Below are positions 33,381 through 45,180 of a stretch of 64,000 nt of DNA, piece by piece. This DNA is from Erodium maritimum. Lineage: Eukaryota > Streptophyta > Magnoliopsida > Geraniales > Geraniaceae. The notes below the pieces were generated by a model, which searched no databases, had not been told where the DNA came from, and was given only the letters and a program-made list of their open reading frames with translations. How positions within the stretch are numbered: the stretch's first letter is position 1; each line of letters begins with the position of its first letter. The position numbers and the translations under genes are program-made. The stretch spans positions 33,191,825 through 33,255,824 of the forward strand of contig OY997591.1 in NCBI GenBank assembly GCA_963921825.1. The letters run 5' to 3'.

Positions 33381-35817
33381 AACAGTCAACCTCCGGGCAT
33401 GGTCATATGCCTCCAGTAATTCTAACACCACTAAGTTCTCTGTTCCTACGACACTACTACGTGTCACATGCTTTTCTCATATTCGCTACGTTCCCGTATC
33501 ATGCATTTCTAATATTCGATAACCTACTTAACCCACGACACCCCGGTGTCACATGCAATTCTACTGTTAACTTTCCCTAGTCAGGACCGAGATCCGGCTA
33601 CTTTTCCCTACCTCGTGCGTGTTTTCCAAAAGCCAACCAACGAGCTCCGGTGATGATCTCAGTCACTCACCCAGCTTTCCCTTGCCTCGGTCCGTGGCAT
33701 GATCTAGAAGAACACAAATTTAAGGCACTTAACAACTCGCAGGAATAAACTGAAAATCATTAAACTCGATGCCCAAACTTAACCCCGACAATGTCGATCA
33801 CTCCCAAACTTCCCAATCACTCGACATTGTCGGTAAGGGACCCGTAAAGGCCCGATTCGCCCGACATGGCGAATCTGCCCGGGTTTTGTAAATGCCCTTC
33901 CGGGGCTCCCAAAATTCCCGTTTTCGTTTCTACGGTCTTAGAATAATTCAAGGGTCCCAATGTACTTGACGGAATCGAATTCCGACATCCGAGTCAATTA
34001 ATTGACGTTTAAAGTTTCTAAAACCCATTAATTACAACTTTTCCAATTAAATTCCAAATTTCGATTCGGTTAAGGATAAATGGTCCAGGGAACGTTTCCA
34101 ACCACCCAAACCCTAAACCCGAGCACCCGAGCATGTGGGCCCCACCCAGCCCACTTGGCCGTGGGCCCTAGGGTTTCAATGGGGGCTCGGCCACCATGGT
34201 GGTGGTTGGTCCCAACTCCGGCCAGCCACCACCCACGGTGGCCGAAGCTCCTCCCGAGCTTCCGGTCACTGGAAAACGTGCCTCTTCGCCTCCAAACACC
34301 TCCAAACGTCTCCAACAATTCTCCCAACCTCAATACACCCTAAACTAATAGTTTCACCCAAAACCCTAACTTTCAAAAGTTAACAAAACAACGATCGGTT
34401 TAGGTCTTACCAAAGAGGAAGACGAGGGGAAGCCAATTGCTCCTTGCCTTGAGACGATCCAAGGGTTCGATATTCTCCAAACCCTAACTCTTCCTCCTTC
34501 TCTCTTCTTCTCCTTCTCCTTCTCTCTCTAAACTCTCTCTTCTCTTTTCTATTTCTTTTTCTCTTTTTTTTTTCTTTTGATTCAAGGTGTGGCCGACCCC
34601 CCTTTACTCTCTTCTTTCAATTTCCCCCCAAAACTAACACCACCACTTGTTGGACAAGTGGAAAGGTGGGTCCCACACCTTTTGGAAAATATCTACTTGA
34701 TATTTTCCAATCAGATTCGCGAAAATCAGACGTTTCGGGCCCCGAACGGGAACTTTCCCAAGAAATTACGAGACTTGACGGGCTACAAGGAAACGGCTCA
34801 ACTAAGACCGCTGCGACGACGGCTATGCTTTTTGGATACAAAATGGTCCTCGAATTTACCAAAACGTCGCTCGGTTGACTTTTCCAGCGAAAAGTCAACA
34901 TTTCCCAACTGATCAGAAAGTTGCCCTGAGTCCCCCGGAACTCACTTTGGTCGATATCGGGGTCAACTTAATTCCGGTATGACACTCGGGATCATTTTAG
35001 GTTCAATTAAGTGTCAGTCTTAAAATTTTTAAATTTTCCTATTTTTCGCAGGTTTAACTGGCGTTGACCGGGAGTGGTTATTACATCGATGGTGCCCAGA
35101 ACACCTGCTACAAAGGTCAGATCTGGAGATGACACGACGGAAAAGGGAAATAAAAAAAGCGCTCCGTCAACGAAATCCCGCGCTAGCACAGGTGAACTCC
35201 AGCTGGAACCAACCGAGGCAGTGGCGAACCCCACTTCCGGCGACCGAACTCCGGGCAGAACACTCCGGCAAGACTCCGGCAAGCCTCCGGCGAAGGAAGG
35301 AGCCTTCTCTCCGGCAAGACTATATCCGGATCTCACCGGATTTTGAGCAGCGACGACCAATTTGAAGACCTGCTAACTCCGGCGACTGAAGAAGCCTCCG
35401 TACCGGCCAGACGAGAATCAGATCGGACCGGACTTTGAACAGCAACGTCCAAGCTCCACGACCTGCTCGCTCCGGCGACTGAGCAGCAAGGACCCATGAT
35501 CGGCGCGGTCGTGAAGGCCAGAAACGGATCTGGAACACCCACAACGGAGCACCGCGCACCAAAGCCGAGGAAGGCCGGCAACAACCGCTCCATCCACACC
35601 GGCACCAATGTAGTCCGGCCTGAACGACTCCGGGAAGCTCGGCACGACTCCAACAGCTGTATCACGCCGGCGACGGCGACAGAACGGGTTGGATTAAGGT
35701 AGAATAGGTTTGGATTAAAGGGGAGAGAGTCACCTCGCCGACAACAGCCACAACCGTGGTAGCCGTGGCCGAAGGCGGCGGGGGAAAAGGGTAGTTGGTA
35801 TCATCCTACTAGTTTAC

Positions 35818-36291
35818 AAGAGCCTAATGTATGTTAAAAAATAATATTTTAATTTTTATATGTGTCGGAGGCGTTAAGCAAGAGATCAGGCACATGTTTA
35901 TTGTCATAGTACTATTGTGTCGTTTTTAATTATTATAAAGCCTATTTTTATATTTTAGCCTAATACCACCAATTACTAATGGCAGGCCCTGGTCAGTTGG
36001 ATACAAAATGAGGTAAGTTAGAATTCTTTCACGAAAGGACAGTTAAAAGTTTTAACCGGTGTTTGGACTGGACAGAACATGCGCATTTGATTACACAAAA
36101 CATGAATTGGTATGCGGCAAGTAGCTACGTCAATTAGCTTGCCAACCTTTTTATGTGTTATATATCTACCTCAAAATGGAGTTAAGTAAATGGTGGCGCA
36201 TCAAAGCCCAACAGAGTCACAACTTATATACACCGCATTCATTAATGATCTCAAGTGATCCATACTAGGTTATAGTTTTGGTGTGTCGTCA
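35818..36291. other. Upstream region of the DUF3741-motif gene
   Basis: AT-rich single-copy-looking sequence between the retroposon-like insertion and the TATA box. No ORF or repeat structure was recognised. It is the likely proximal promoter of the gene that follows. Confidence 0.4.
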
Positions 36292-36300
36292 CTATATATA
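36292..36300 (+). promoter_or_regulatory. TATA box of the DUF3741-motif gene
   Basis: CTATATATA lies about 190 bases upstream of the main ATG. With a start ~30 bases downstream, the 5' leader would be about 150 bases and would include a short upstream ORF. Confidence 0.6.
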
Positions 36301-36383
36301 AGTGTCATGTGATTGGCATTAAGAGAGGCATCTATTGCACTAAAGTCACAACCGCTCTCATTCAATCTCTTCACTCTCCTCTC

Positions 36384-36419
36384 ATGACTCTTCCTAACTC
36401 ACCACCTTTTTGGTACTAA
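36384..36419 (+). promoter_or_regulatory. Upstream ORF in the 5' leader
   Basis: The first ATG after the TATA box opens an 11-codon frame ending TGG TAC TAA. It is out of frame with and 62 bases before the main start. Ribosomes would meet it first, so it could lower translation of the main frame. Its effect is inferred only from position. Confidence 0.4.
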
Positions 36420-36481
36420 AGTGCAAAGCGTTATTTCTTCTTCCTCTTGTGGTTCTCATCCATATCTCAAGACAGAGAATA

Positions 36482-37360
36482 ATGAAGGACTTGTCACTGT
36501 TCCTGCTGAAAAACTCTCTAGGAGCGAGGATGAGGAGAGGAATCAGAACCTTGTGCAACGGCGACGACTCAACCTCGACCATGAACCAGGTGGAGAAGTC
36601 GAGGCTGCCGACGTTGGAGGAGATGATACTGCAGCTAGAGATGGAAGAGGAGGCGGCCAGGAAGGAGAAGCTGCTAGGCGGAGGAAGGATGTCGTGCGTA
36701 AGCAACTCCGATATCCTCCGGTCTGCTCGCAACGCCTTGAATCAGTACCCTCGCTTCTCCCTCGACGGCAAGGACGCTATGTACCGATCCTCCTTCAAGT
36801 TGGACGACAGAGAAGCTCGCAAATCGGTTTGCTGCGAGCGTGGCTTAAGAAAAAGGTTCTGCCGACCCGATCAATTGCCGCCCAAGGTACTGTTTAAGAT
36901 GAATCATGATTGTTTTGTGTCAATTATTTTCAAAAATGTTTATAAGATTTAGAGTTTAGGGTTTAGAGTTTAGGTCAATCAGGTCGACATGCACGTAAAG
37001 AAGGATGTATAATTAATAGATGTGAGAGTTGTGGCACAGGTGGCGGGGGAGAGGGTGGTATGGTGCAAACCGGGGGTGGTGGCAAAGCTGATGGGACTGG
37101 AGGCAATGCCGGTACCGATCCACATGAATCATTATTACAATAACAATAATATTCAGAGGAAAGAGAAGTTAAGTTCGGTGATGAAGAGACATCAGATCTT
37201 GTGGCGGAAATCAGAGGTGGGTGGTGGCCGAAGAGGAAGGAGGAGCGCTTCTTCTTCAAGGACTGAGACAGAGTTCTTCGTCCTCAACCCCGTCGCCGTT
37301 GACCCTCCGGAACTTAATAGGGCCTCCCGTGCTGCCTGCCAAACCAGACGTCTTGTCTAG
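36482..37360 (+). CDS. DUF3741-associated (VVAKLMGLE) motif protein, two exons
   Basis: Exon 1 (36482-36886) encodes 135 residues, starting MKDLSLFLLKNSLGARM, and ends LPPK before a GT donor. A 153-base intron ends CACAG, and exon 2 (37040-37360) adds 106 residues, phase 0, total 241. Exon 2 opens VAGERVVWCKPGVVAKLMGL, the plant DUF3741-associated motif also found in LONGIFOLIA/TRM-type proteins. Exon 1 carries an acidic helix (MILQLEMEEEAARKEK) and a Ser/Arg-rich block (SNSDILRSARNALNQYPRFS). The N-terminus, as I recall it from this family, and the phase-0 intron support this start over the earlier TTG-initiated frame. Exact cellular role unknown; no enzyme motif is present. It is the only convincing intact host gene here. 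Confidence 0.85.
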
Positions 37361-38270
37361 GCTATGATAATATGTAATTTGAGTATATTCACACCTTTAA
37401 CGTAATCATGAGACCATTTGTGTTATTATATTTAAGGATAATTTTATACCACAGTTATCCCATTTTCACGTTTTTATTTTTTTTAACCAAACACATCTTA
37501 ACTTATTTTATTATAGGTAGAGAGAATATGGATAAGTGCATCGGGCAAAGCCTAACCTGACCATGTAAGGACGGAAGAAGAACAATCATGTTTTGGGAAT
37601 CAGCGGAAAGCATTATTCGTTGACCTTTTATCAAAGACGGGTTTAGATCCTCGATTTGAGATAACAACATGCAGATATCCTAGATAATGGTCCTAACGGG
37701 AAAACAATGGGATCATGCGAACTGACCATTTGAATAATATTCTGCATGTTAGGTCGGTCGATAAGTTATGTCCATCCATGACATTTAGCACATGAAAGGG
37801 TCGCCGGAATGGTATGTGCCTCGATTATGGATGGGTCCCAACAAGATAATAGTTATCCATCCTAGTGGGAGAAGGGAAAAAGTCCCCCTAACTTGGTGAT
37901 CCTAAGTACCTGTTTTTGGATCGATCTTGAGAGTTGGTTGTCGCTCATGTTGAGAGGTTAGAGGATGCAGTTGATCATAACCCTATAGTAGACGTTGTTA
38001 CCTCATTCCAAACATTAGCATTCCGAGCTTTTCAGATCTCCCAAAAACCTGGTTAGTTGGCCTGATTTTGCCCCCTATCGTGAGGATCACCTAACATTTC
38101 GCAAAAGCAAGACCGAGATGGATCTCAGGAAGATCTCTGAAGATACACCAGTAGCATTTAGCAAATTGATTGTAAATAAGGATGTTACTGACAGATTTGT
38201 GGTGGCCATTCATATTGGGAAATCTAGTGATATGGGACATACCGGTTGTTTGAACTCGATGTCGTGGACA
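37361..38270. other. 3' flank of the gene and unassigned sequence
   Basis: It holds the AT-rich likely 3' UTR (possible poly(A) signals around 37410-37500) and then sequence with no ORF of note, no TIRs and no LTR. The copia-4 LTR starts at its right end. Confidence 0.45.
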
Positions 38271-39979
38271 TGTTAAACACAAAACGCAGCGGAAGATTAA
38301 CCACGAATCAATCGAGATGAATCTACCAAATATGAAAAACAAGTGAAAATTCAGCAAAGGTTTGTGTACATCACCTTTGCAAGTGCTTCATTTTTCAGCT
38401 AGTGTATCTCAAAAATAAACCGTTGAAAATAAAATCCCTTCGGTCACATTGAAGACTCATCGGACATCGGATGAACCTCCGATCGAGCTCTTGAAAGTGA
38501 CTGGTCGGACAAAACTGTGCTGAAAATCGGCACCCTCTACTTGTCCGAAATTGGTTCAACAACACAAAACTTTGAATGGCTTGAGCCCCTTGGACGCCTA
38601 CGTATCCTTAACGGAATCAAAGCCAACGTAGTTCTTGAGTTTGTAAACTCAAGAACATGCAACAATGGAACTTGGACCTTCTTGGAGGAGTTTGCAAAAT
38701 TGTGAGAGTAGAACAATTTGTGCAGAAATTTTCTTCTCTTATTTGCATGTTGTGTCTTGCCAACACCCCTTGCATGTAGACTTAAGTGGAAGTGGCCATC
38801 TCACTTAATCTACATCAAGTTGCCAAGTGTCCATGCTACTTTGCATGGTATACTTAATAAACTAAGCTAGTTTATTAACTAGTGGAAAGTGGGTCCAACC
38901 CACTAAGTTTAACAAGACCACTTAGTCAACCTTTGACCTTTGGTTCTTGTTGGGCCTAGCCCATGTGGGCTGGTCATGGGCCTCTCCAAGAGAGCCCATA
39001 CCGAGCCCACCATGCTAGCCCGTCCACTATGACAATTCCCGACACGACTCCCTCCAAGACAAGCTACGTTGCGTTCTTATGGAGTTACAAACTTATGGTG
39101 TGACCCTTAGGTCTATGTATGTCGGTAAGATCAACGTAAAATCCCATTTTACTTGATCTTACTAATGTGGCGACTGACGAGACTCGATATCGCCTGACCC
39201 TTCAAACGAATCGCCCCTATCGATTCTGACCTTTCAGCCGTCCTTGTCATTATCCCTTATCTCTGATATCCTGATTGAGATAAGGCATAGAGTCGTCATC
39301 CTTATTATTCTCAATCACTGCTCCTTGATATATGAGATGACTGACCCTTATGATATCTCGTATCATGCGCATGGCCATGCTTTTCCCGTCAGTCACTCTC
39401 GATCAAGCGACCGTGAACCAGATATCTTTCCCATACCGTAGTATGAGGGATAATTCCCTTAGCCGCCTATCATGTCACTCATGCAGTCATTCCCCAAGCC
39501 AATCCTGGCCGTTATGGAAGCCCAGTCACGGTGTAACGTTGGGCTTTCAGGTCAAACTTGGTTGTTTACTGCATAGCAATTATATAAACTCCTCGGTCTA
39601 AGGATACCTGACAAGCAACGACTCTGAACATGTTCATGACTTAATCTATGGAACATATTCAGGTCGGGTCATCCAACAGCATGTCCCGCATGATGTCTAT
39701 GATCAGACTCCAGAACCCTTTCTTATGGCCAATAGAACGTAAGCCATCAAGAGTCATATTTCATACTAGTCGCTTCTAGCGAAGACTATTGACTAGGGAC
39801 CCCGTCGATTGTGATCCATCATGATCTATGGTTCTATTCGCATGGTGGGCATAGATCGGAAACAGACACGACATATTACTCCAAAAATTAAGTAATATCA
39901 AAAGCCGCCTTAATATATTGCCAACGATGATATTTACATTTGGACATTTACGATTGGACTACGGGCACTGATGCTAACA
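38271..39979 (-). repeat. 3' LTR of copia-4
   Basis: A 1709-bp LTR, TGTTAGCATCAGTGCCCGTAG to GTGTTTAACA on its own strand. It is related in blocks to the copia-1 LTR (CATGGCCATGC, the GATATCCTGATTGAGATAAG block) but clearly diverged. The outer flank is GGACA; the partner duplication is beyond the window. Confidence 0.85.
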
Positions 39980-39995
39980 ATCTCCCACTTGCCCT

Positions 39996-40721
39996 AGCTC
40001 CAATCTAAATACAAATATAATCCCATTGCCTTGCATGTCTCTCGCGCTTGGGTAACGAGAGCGCTTTGGCCAACGGGTCGGCTATGATATCATTCGTTGC
40101 TATATACGTGATCTTCACATCACCTATGTTCCGAATCTCTCTGATTAGGTGATATCTCCGCAGTACATGTTTGGATTTGTTATGCGATCTGGGCTCTTTA
40201 GCTTGAGCAATGGCTTAGTGTTGTCGCAAAATAGGTTCACCGGGCTTAGGCGGGTTTTTAATTATGCCTAACCCTGCCGTGAATTTCCAAATCCATATAG
40301 CCTCCTTGGCTGCCCCTGCAGCCGCTATGTACTCGGCCTATGTCGTGGAGTCAACGATGGTATCTTGCTTCACGCTCTTCCAGCTGACAGCACCGCCATT
40401 CAGCGTAAACAGATATCCTGAATGACTTCTAAAGTCATCTGGATATGTTTGGAAACTAGCGTCAACATATCCTTTGGCGACTAGCTCAGCTTCATCTTTC
40501 CCCAAGGGTCAGACTGATGTCTGCTGGTACAACACAAGGCATACAAGACATCCAGTCTCGTATATATCATGGCATATATGATCGATCCTGCCATTCCCGG
40601 GCGCATGGAATTCACATCATCCTTTTCAGCTCAGCAGGTGTTTTAGGACACTGAGTCGTGCTGAGATTAATTCCATGACGAGCGGGTAAGAATCATTTTG
40701 AATCGAGCATTAAGAACCTAC
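39996..40721 (-). pseudogene. Copia-4 RNase H remnant
   Basis: The minus strand carries the same RNase H blocks as copia-3 (the AAEAAKEA-type and CDNT-type regions around 40160-40340) and the polypurine tract next to the LTR. Stops and frameshifts leave no open frame of useful length. The right edge is the CCTAC duplication of G-B. Confidence 0.75.
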
Positions 40722-41284
40722 TGTCACGCCCCAGTTTCAGTAAACCGAACTCCGGACGCGAACGTTTAAAACAATAAAACATTTTGAAACCTTTTACGTA
40801 AATCACTTTAAAATCACCATTTGTTCAACAAAATAAATTTACAACTCAAAATACGTCCCAACAAGTGTACAAAAGCATGGTATACGTCGCTAGACTCAAC
40901 AATAAACCCAGAATCCCGCTCCTTGCTCTTCAAGCTTCGGAAGCTCACCTAGTCCAACCTGCGACCGTTACCTGTAGGAAAAGCAGCTAGGGGTGAGCGT
41001 TCGCTCACCACCACGGATAACAGACTGACTACGGCATACTTAGCAGACAATGCAGGTAACACCAACAACCAACTCAACATCGGGGATCACTATCCTCAAA
41101 CCAAGTACTCCGACTGACACACACCCACTGTTACCTTCCTCGACCGACTCAACACTCTGACACGTAAAGTAGACACAACACAACGATCACGACCTCTTCC
41201 AAGGACTCAAAAGACCACCACACAATACCCAAGATCACAAAGGATCGCACACCAAACAAGATCACAAAGGATCGCATACCAGCT

Positions 41285-41985
41285 GCTCAGTAACCTCCCT
41301 CAAAGACACGAACACGGATCAGGCTAGCCAAAGAATGCTCACAACCTGCCGAGACTCGAACACGGATCAGGCTAGCCAAAGAATGCTCACAACCTGCCGA
41401 GACTCGAACTTGGTCAGGCCAGCCAAAGAATGCTCGCAACCTACCGGGATCCGCAATCACAATCACAAGCAAGGTTCAACAAACAGTAACAAGAACAGTT
41501 CAACACTCCACAGGCACTCATGGCCACTCAAGACTCCGACGGTAAAAACTCGGGTTCAACAACCCCACGGGCCCTCATGGCCTCCCAAGACACACCAACA
41601 GTAACACACGGGCTCAACAACCCCACGGGCACTCATGGCCTCCCAAGACACACCAACAGTAACTCACAGGCTCAACAACCCCACGGGCACTCACGGCCAC
41701 CCAAGACACACCAACAGTAACTCACGGGCTCAACAACCCCACGGGCACTCACGGCCACCCAAGACACACCAACAGTAACTCACGGGCTCAACAACCCCAC
41801 GGGCACTCACGGCCACCTAAGACACACCAACAATAACTCACGGGCTCAACAACCCCACGCGCACTCATGGCCACCTAAGACACACCAACAGTAACTCACG
41901 GGCTCAACAACCCCACGGGCACTCATGGCCACCTAAGACACACCAACAATAACTCACGGGTTCAACAACCCCACGGGCATGGTCA
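41285..41985. repeat. 48-bp and 58-bp tandem repeats in G-B LTR
   Basis: Three 48-bp units (GGATCAGGCTAGCCAAAGAA) are followed by about seven 58-bp units (GGGCACTCACGGCCACC, CACACCAACAGTAACTCACG). Unit number differs from G-E and G-D, so the LTRs vary in length mainly here. Confidence 0.88.
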
Positions 41986-43566
41986 TATGCCTCTAGTAAT
42001 TCTAACACCGATAAGTTCACTGCTCCTACGACACTACTAAGTGTCACATGCAATTCTAAAGTTCGCTACATTCCCGTATCATGCCTTTCTAATATTCGAT
42101 AAACCTACTTCACCCACAACACCCCGGTGTCACATGCAATTCTACTGTTAACTTTCCCTAGTCAGGGCCGAGATCCGGCTACTTTTCCCTACCTCGTGCG
42201 TGTTCTCCAAAAGCCAACCAACAAGCTCCGGCGTGATCTCAGTCACTCGCCTAGCTTTCCTTTCCCTCGGTCTGCAGCACGATCTAATAAGAACACGATT
42301 TTAAACGCTTTTAAGCTTGCAGGCATAATGCTGAATTTTAATAAACCTGACGCCCAAAAGTAACCCCGACAATGTCGATCACTCCCAAACTTCCCAATTA
42401 CTCGACATTGTCGATATTGGACCCGGAAAGGCCCGATTCGCCCGTCATGGCGAATCTTCCCGGGTTTTGGAAACGCCCTTCTGGGGCTCCGAAAGTTCTC
42501 GTTTTCGTTTCTAGGGTCTTAGAATAATTCAAGGGTTCCTAGGCACTCGACGGAATCGAATTCCGACTCCCGAGTTATTTAATTAACGTTTAAAGTTTCT
42601 AACCTGTCAATTACATCTTTTACAATTCAAATCCAAATTTCGATTTGGTTAAGGATAAATGATCCGCGGAACGTTCTAAATCACATGAACACTAAACCCG
42701 AGCACCAGAGCACGTGGGCCCCACCCGGCCCACCTTGGCCGTGGGTCCTAGGGCTCAAATTGGGGCCCGGCCTCCATGGTGGTGGCTGGTCCCAGCTCCG
42801 GCCAGCCACCCCATGGCCGTCCGGCCACCACCCACGGTGGCCGGAGCTCCTCCCTAGCTTCCGGTCACCGGAAAACGTCAAATTTCACCTCCAACCATCT
42901 CCAAAACGTCTCCAACACTTCCCTAACCTCAATACAACCCTAAACTAATAGTTTTACACAAACCCTAACTTTCAAAATTAAACAAATCGACGATCGATTT
43001 AGTGATTACCTGTAATAACCACTCCCGGTCAACGCCAGTCAAACCTGCGAAAAACAGGAAAAATTAAAAAATTTAAGACTGACACTTAATTGAACCTAAA
43101 ATGACCCCGAGTGTCATACCGGACTTAAGTTGACCCCGTTATCGACCAAAGTGAGTTCCGGGGGACTCAGGGCAACTTTCTGATCAATTTGGGAAATGTT
43201 GACTTTTCGCTGGAAAAGTCAACCGAGCGACGTTTTGGTCCATTCGAGGATCGTTTTGGATCCAAAAAGCTTAGCCGTCATCGCAGCGGTCTTAGTTGAG
43301 CCGTTTCCTTGTAGCCCGTCAAGTTTCGTAATTTCTTGGGAAAAGTGCCCGTTCGGGGCCCGAAACGTCCGATTTTCACGAATCTGATTGGAAAATATCT
43401 TCTAGATATTGTTCCAAAAAGGTGTGGGACCCACCTTGCCACTTGTCAAACAAGTGGTGGTGTTAAGTTTTGAGGGGAAAATGAGAGGTGAGGGGGTTAT
43501 AGGGTGGTCGGCCACAACAAAAAGAAAAGAAAAAAAATAGAAAAGGAAGAGAGTGTTTTAGAGAGA

Positions 43567-43699
43567 GAAGAAGAAGAAGAAGAAGAAGAAGAAGAAGAAG
43601 AAGAAGAAGAAGAAGAAGAAGAAGAAGAAGAAGAAGAAGAAGAAGAAGAAGAAGAAGAAGAAGAAGAAGAAGAAGAAGAAGAAGAAGAAGAAGAAGAAG
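43567..43699. repeat. (GAA)n microsatellite in G-A 5' LTR
   Basis: About 44 uninterrupted GAA units lie at the spot where G-D, G-E and G-C have only a short purine-rich or pyrimidine-rich stretch. Poly-Glu and poly-Ser frames here are not genes. Confidence 0.98.
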
Positions 43700-44879
43700 G
43701 AAGAGAGCTAGGGTTTTGGGTGTCCACTATTCACGTCTTCCATCCATTGGATCATCTCATGGCTAGGAGAAATTGTACTCCCCTCATCCTCCTCTACGGT
43801 ATACACCGAACCGATTCTCGTTTTGATTAATTTTGGAAGTTAGGGTTTATGTAAAACTATTAGTTTAGGGTGTTTTGAGGTTGGGGAAATTGTTGGAGAC
43901 GTTTTGGAGGTGGTTGGAGGTGTTTGTTGACGTTTTCCGGTGACCGGAAGCTCGGGAGGAGCTCCGGCCACCGTGGGTGGTGGCCGGCCGGCCATGGGGT
44001 GGCTGGCCGGAGCTGGGACCAGCCACAACCATGGTGGCCGGGCCCCAATTCGAGCCCTAGGGCCCACGGCCGAGGTGGGCCAGGTGGGGCTCACGTGGTC
44101 GGGTGATCGGGTTTCGTGTTCGGGAGTTCTAGAACGTTCCGCGGACCATTTATCCTTAACCGAATCGAAATTTGGAATTAAATTGGAAAAGTTGTAATTA
44201 ACGGGTTTTAGAAACTTTAAACGTTAATTAATTGACTTGGAAGTCGAAATTCGATTCTGTCAAGTATTTTGGGACCCTTGAATTATTATAAGACCGTAGA
44301 AACGAAAACGGGAATTTTTGGAGCCCCGGAAGGGCATTTACAAAACCTGGGCAGATTCGCCATTTCGGGCGAATCGGGCCTTTACGGGTCCCTTATCGAC
44401 AATGTCGAGTAATTGGGAAGTTTGGGAGTGATCGACATTGTCGGGGTTGAGTTTGGGCATCAAGTTTAATGAGTTTCAGTTTATTTCTGCGAGTTGTTAA
44501 GTGCCTTAAAATTGTGTTCTTTTAGATCGTGCCACGGACCGTGACTGAGATCATCATCGGAGCTCGTTGGTTGGCTTTTGGAGAACACCCACGAGGTAGG
44601 GAAAAGTAGCCGGATCTCGGCCTTGACTAGGGAAAGTTAACAGTAGAATTGCATGTGACACCGGCGTGTCGTGTGTTAAGTAGGTTATCGAATATTAGAA
44701 ATGCATGATACGGGAATGTAGCGAATGTTGGAAATGCATGTGACACTTAGTAGTGTCGTAGGAGCAGAGAACTTAGCGTTATTAGAATTACTGGAGGCAT
44801 ATCACCATGCCCGGAGGTTGATTGTGAAACTGTTGATATTAGAACTGTTGGAGGCTTTGGTTATGACGGAGGTTGGTTG

Positions 44880-45180
44880 TGCATTTTCGAGTCTTGGGTG
44901 GCCATGAGAGCCCGTGTTTGACTGTTGGTGTGTCTTGGGAGGCCGTGAGTGCCTGTGGGGTTGTTGAACCCGTGTCTTTACTGTTGGTGTGTCTTGGGAG
45001 GTCGTGAGTGCCTGTGGGGTTGTTGAGCCCGTGAGTTACTGTTGGTGGTTTTGAGTGGCCGTGAGTGCCCGTGGGGCTGTTGAGCCCGTGAGTTGCTGTT
45101 GGTGTATCTTGGGAGGCCGTGAGTGCCCGTGGGGTTTGTTGAGTCCGTGTTTTATGGTTGGTGTCTTGGGTGGCCATGAG
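44880..45180. repeat. Tandem repeats in G-A 5' LTR
   Basis: Reverse-complement version of the ~58-bp units seen in G-B and G-E (GTGAGTGCCTGTGGGGTTGT, GTTGGTGTGTCTTGGGAGGC), about five copies. Confidence 0.85.

Larger units (their letters stand above)
32048..35085 (-). mobile_element. G-E: solo Ty3/gypsy LTR
   Basis: A 3038-bp LTR in reverse orientation, TGTCACGCCCCAATTTC to GTGGTTATTACA, flanked by TCGAT at 32043-32047 and 35086-35090. It is in the same family as G-A to G-D. No internal sequence remains. Host sequence resumes cleanly on both sides. Confidence 0.93.
30635..35808 (-). mobile_element. Retroposon-like insertion (LINE-type 3' end), split by G-E
   Basis: Read on the minus strand, the left end finishes TTTGCTTTCGCCGATAAAAA, which resembles plant LINE 3' ends. 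It is flanked by CTAGTTTTC (30626-30634) and CTAGTTTAC (35809-35817), an 8/9 match that suggests a target duplication. Without G-E the unit is about 2.1 kb. No endonuclease or RT is present. It contains a 27-bp minisatellite and, at 31560-31880, four degenerate copies of a block containing GAAGAAGCGCGTCCCACGAC. It could be a non-autonomous derivative or a processed host sequence. Confidence 0.4.

Noticed and set aside
36410-36481. N-terminal extension of the DUF3741-motif gene from the TTG at 36410
   Set aside because: No ATG opens this stretch; the ATG at 36482 gives the family-like start MKDLSLFLLKN.
43497-43830. Poly-Glu and poly-Ser ORFs
   Set aside because: They come from the (GAA)n tract in the G-A 5' LTR; the same applies at 56890-57336.
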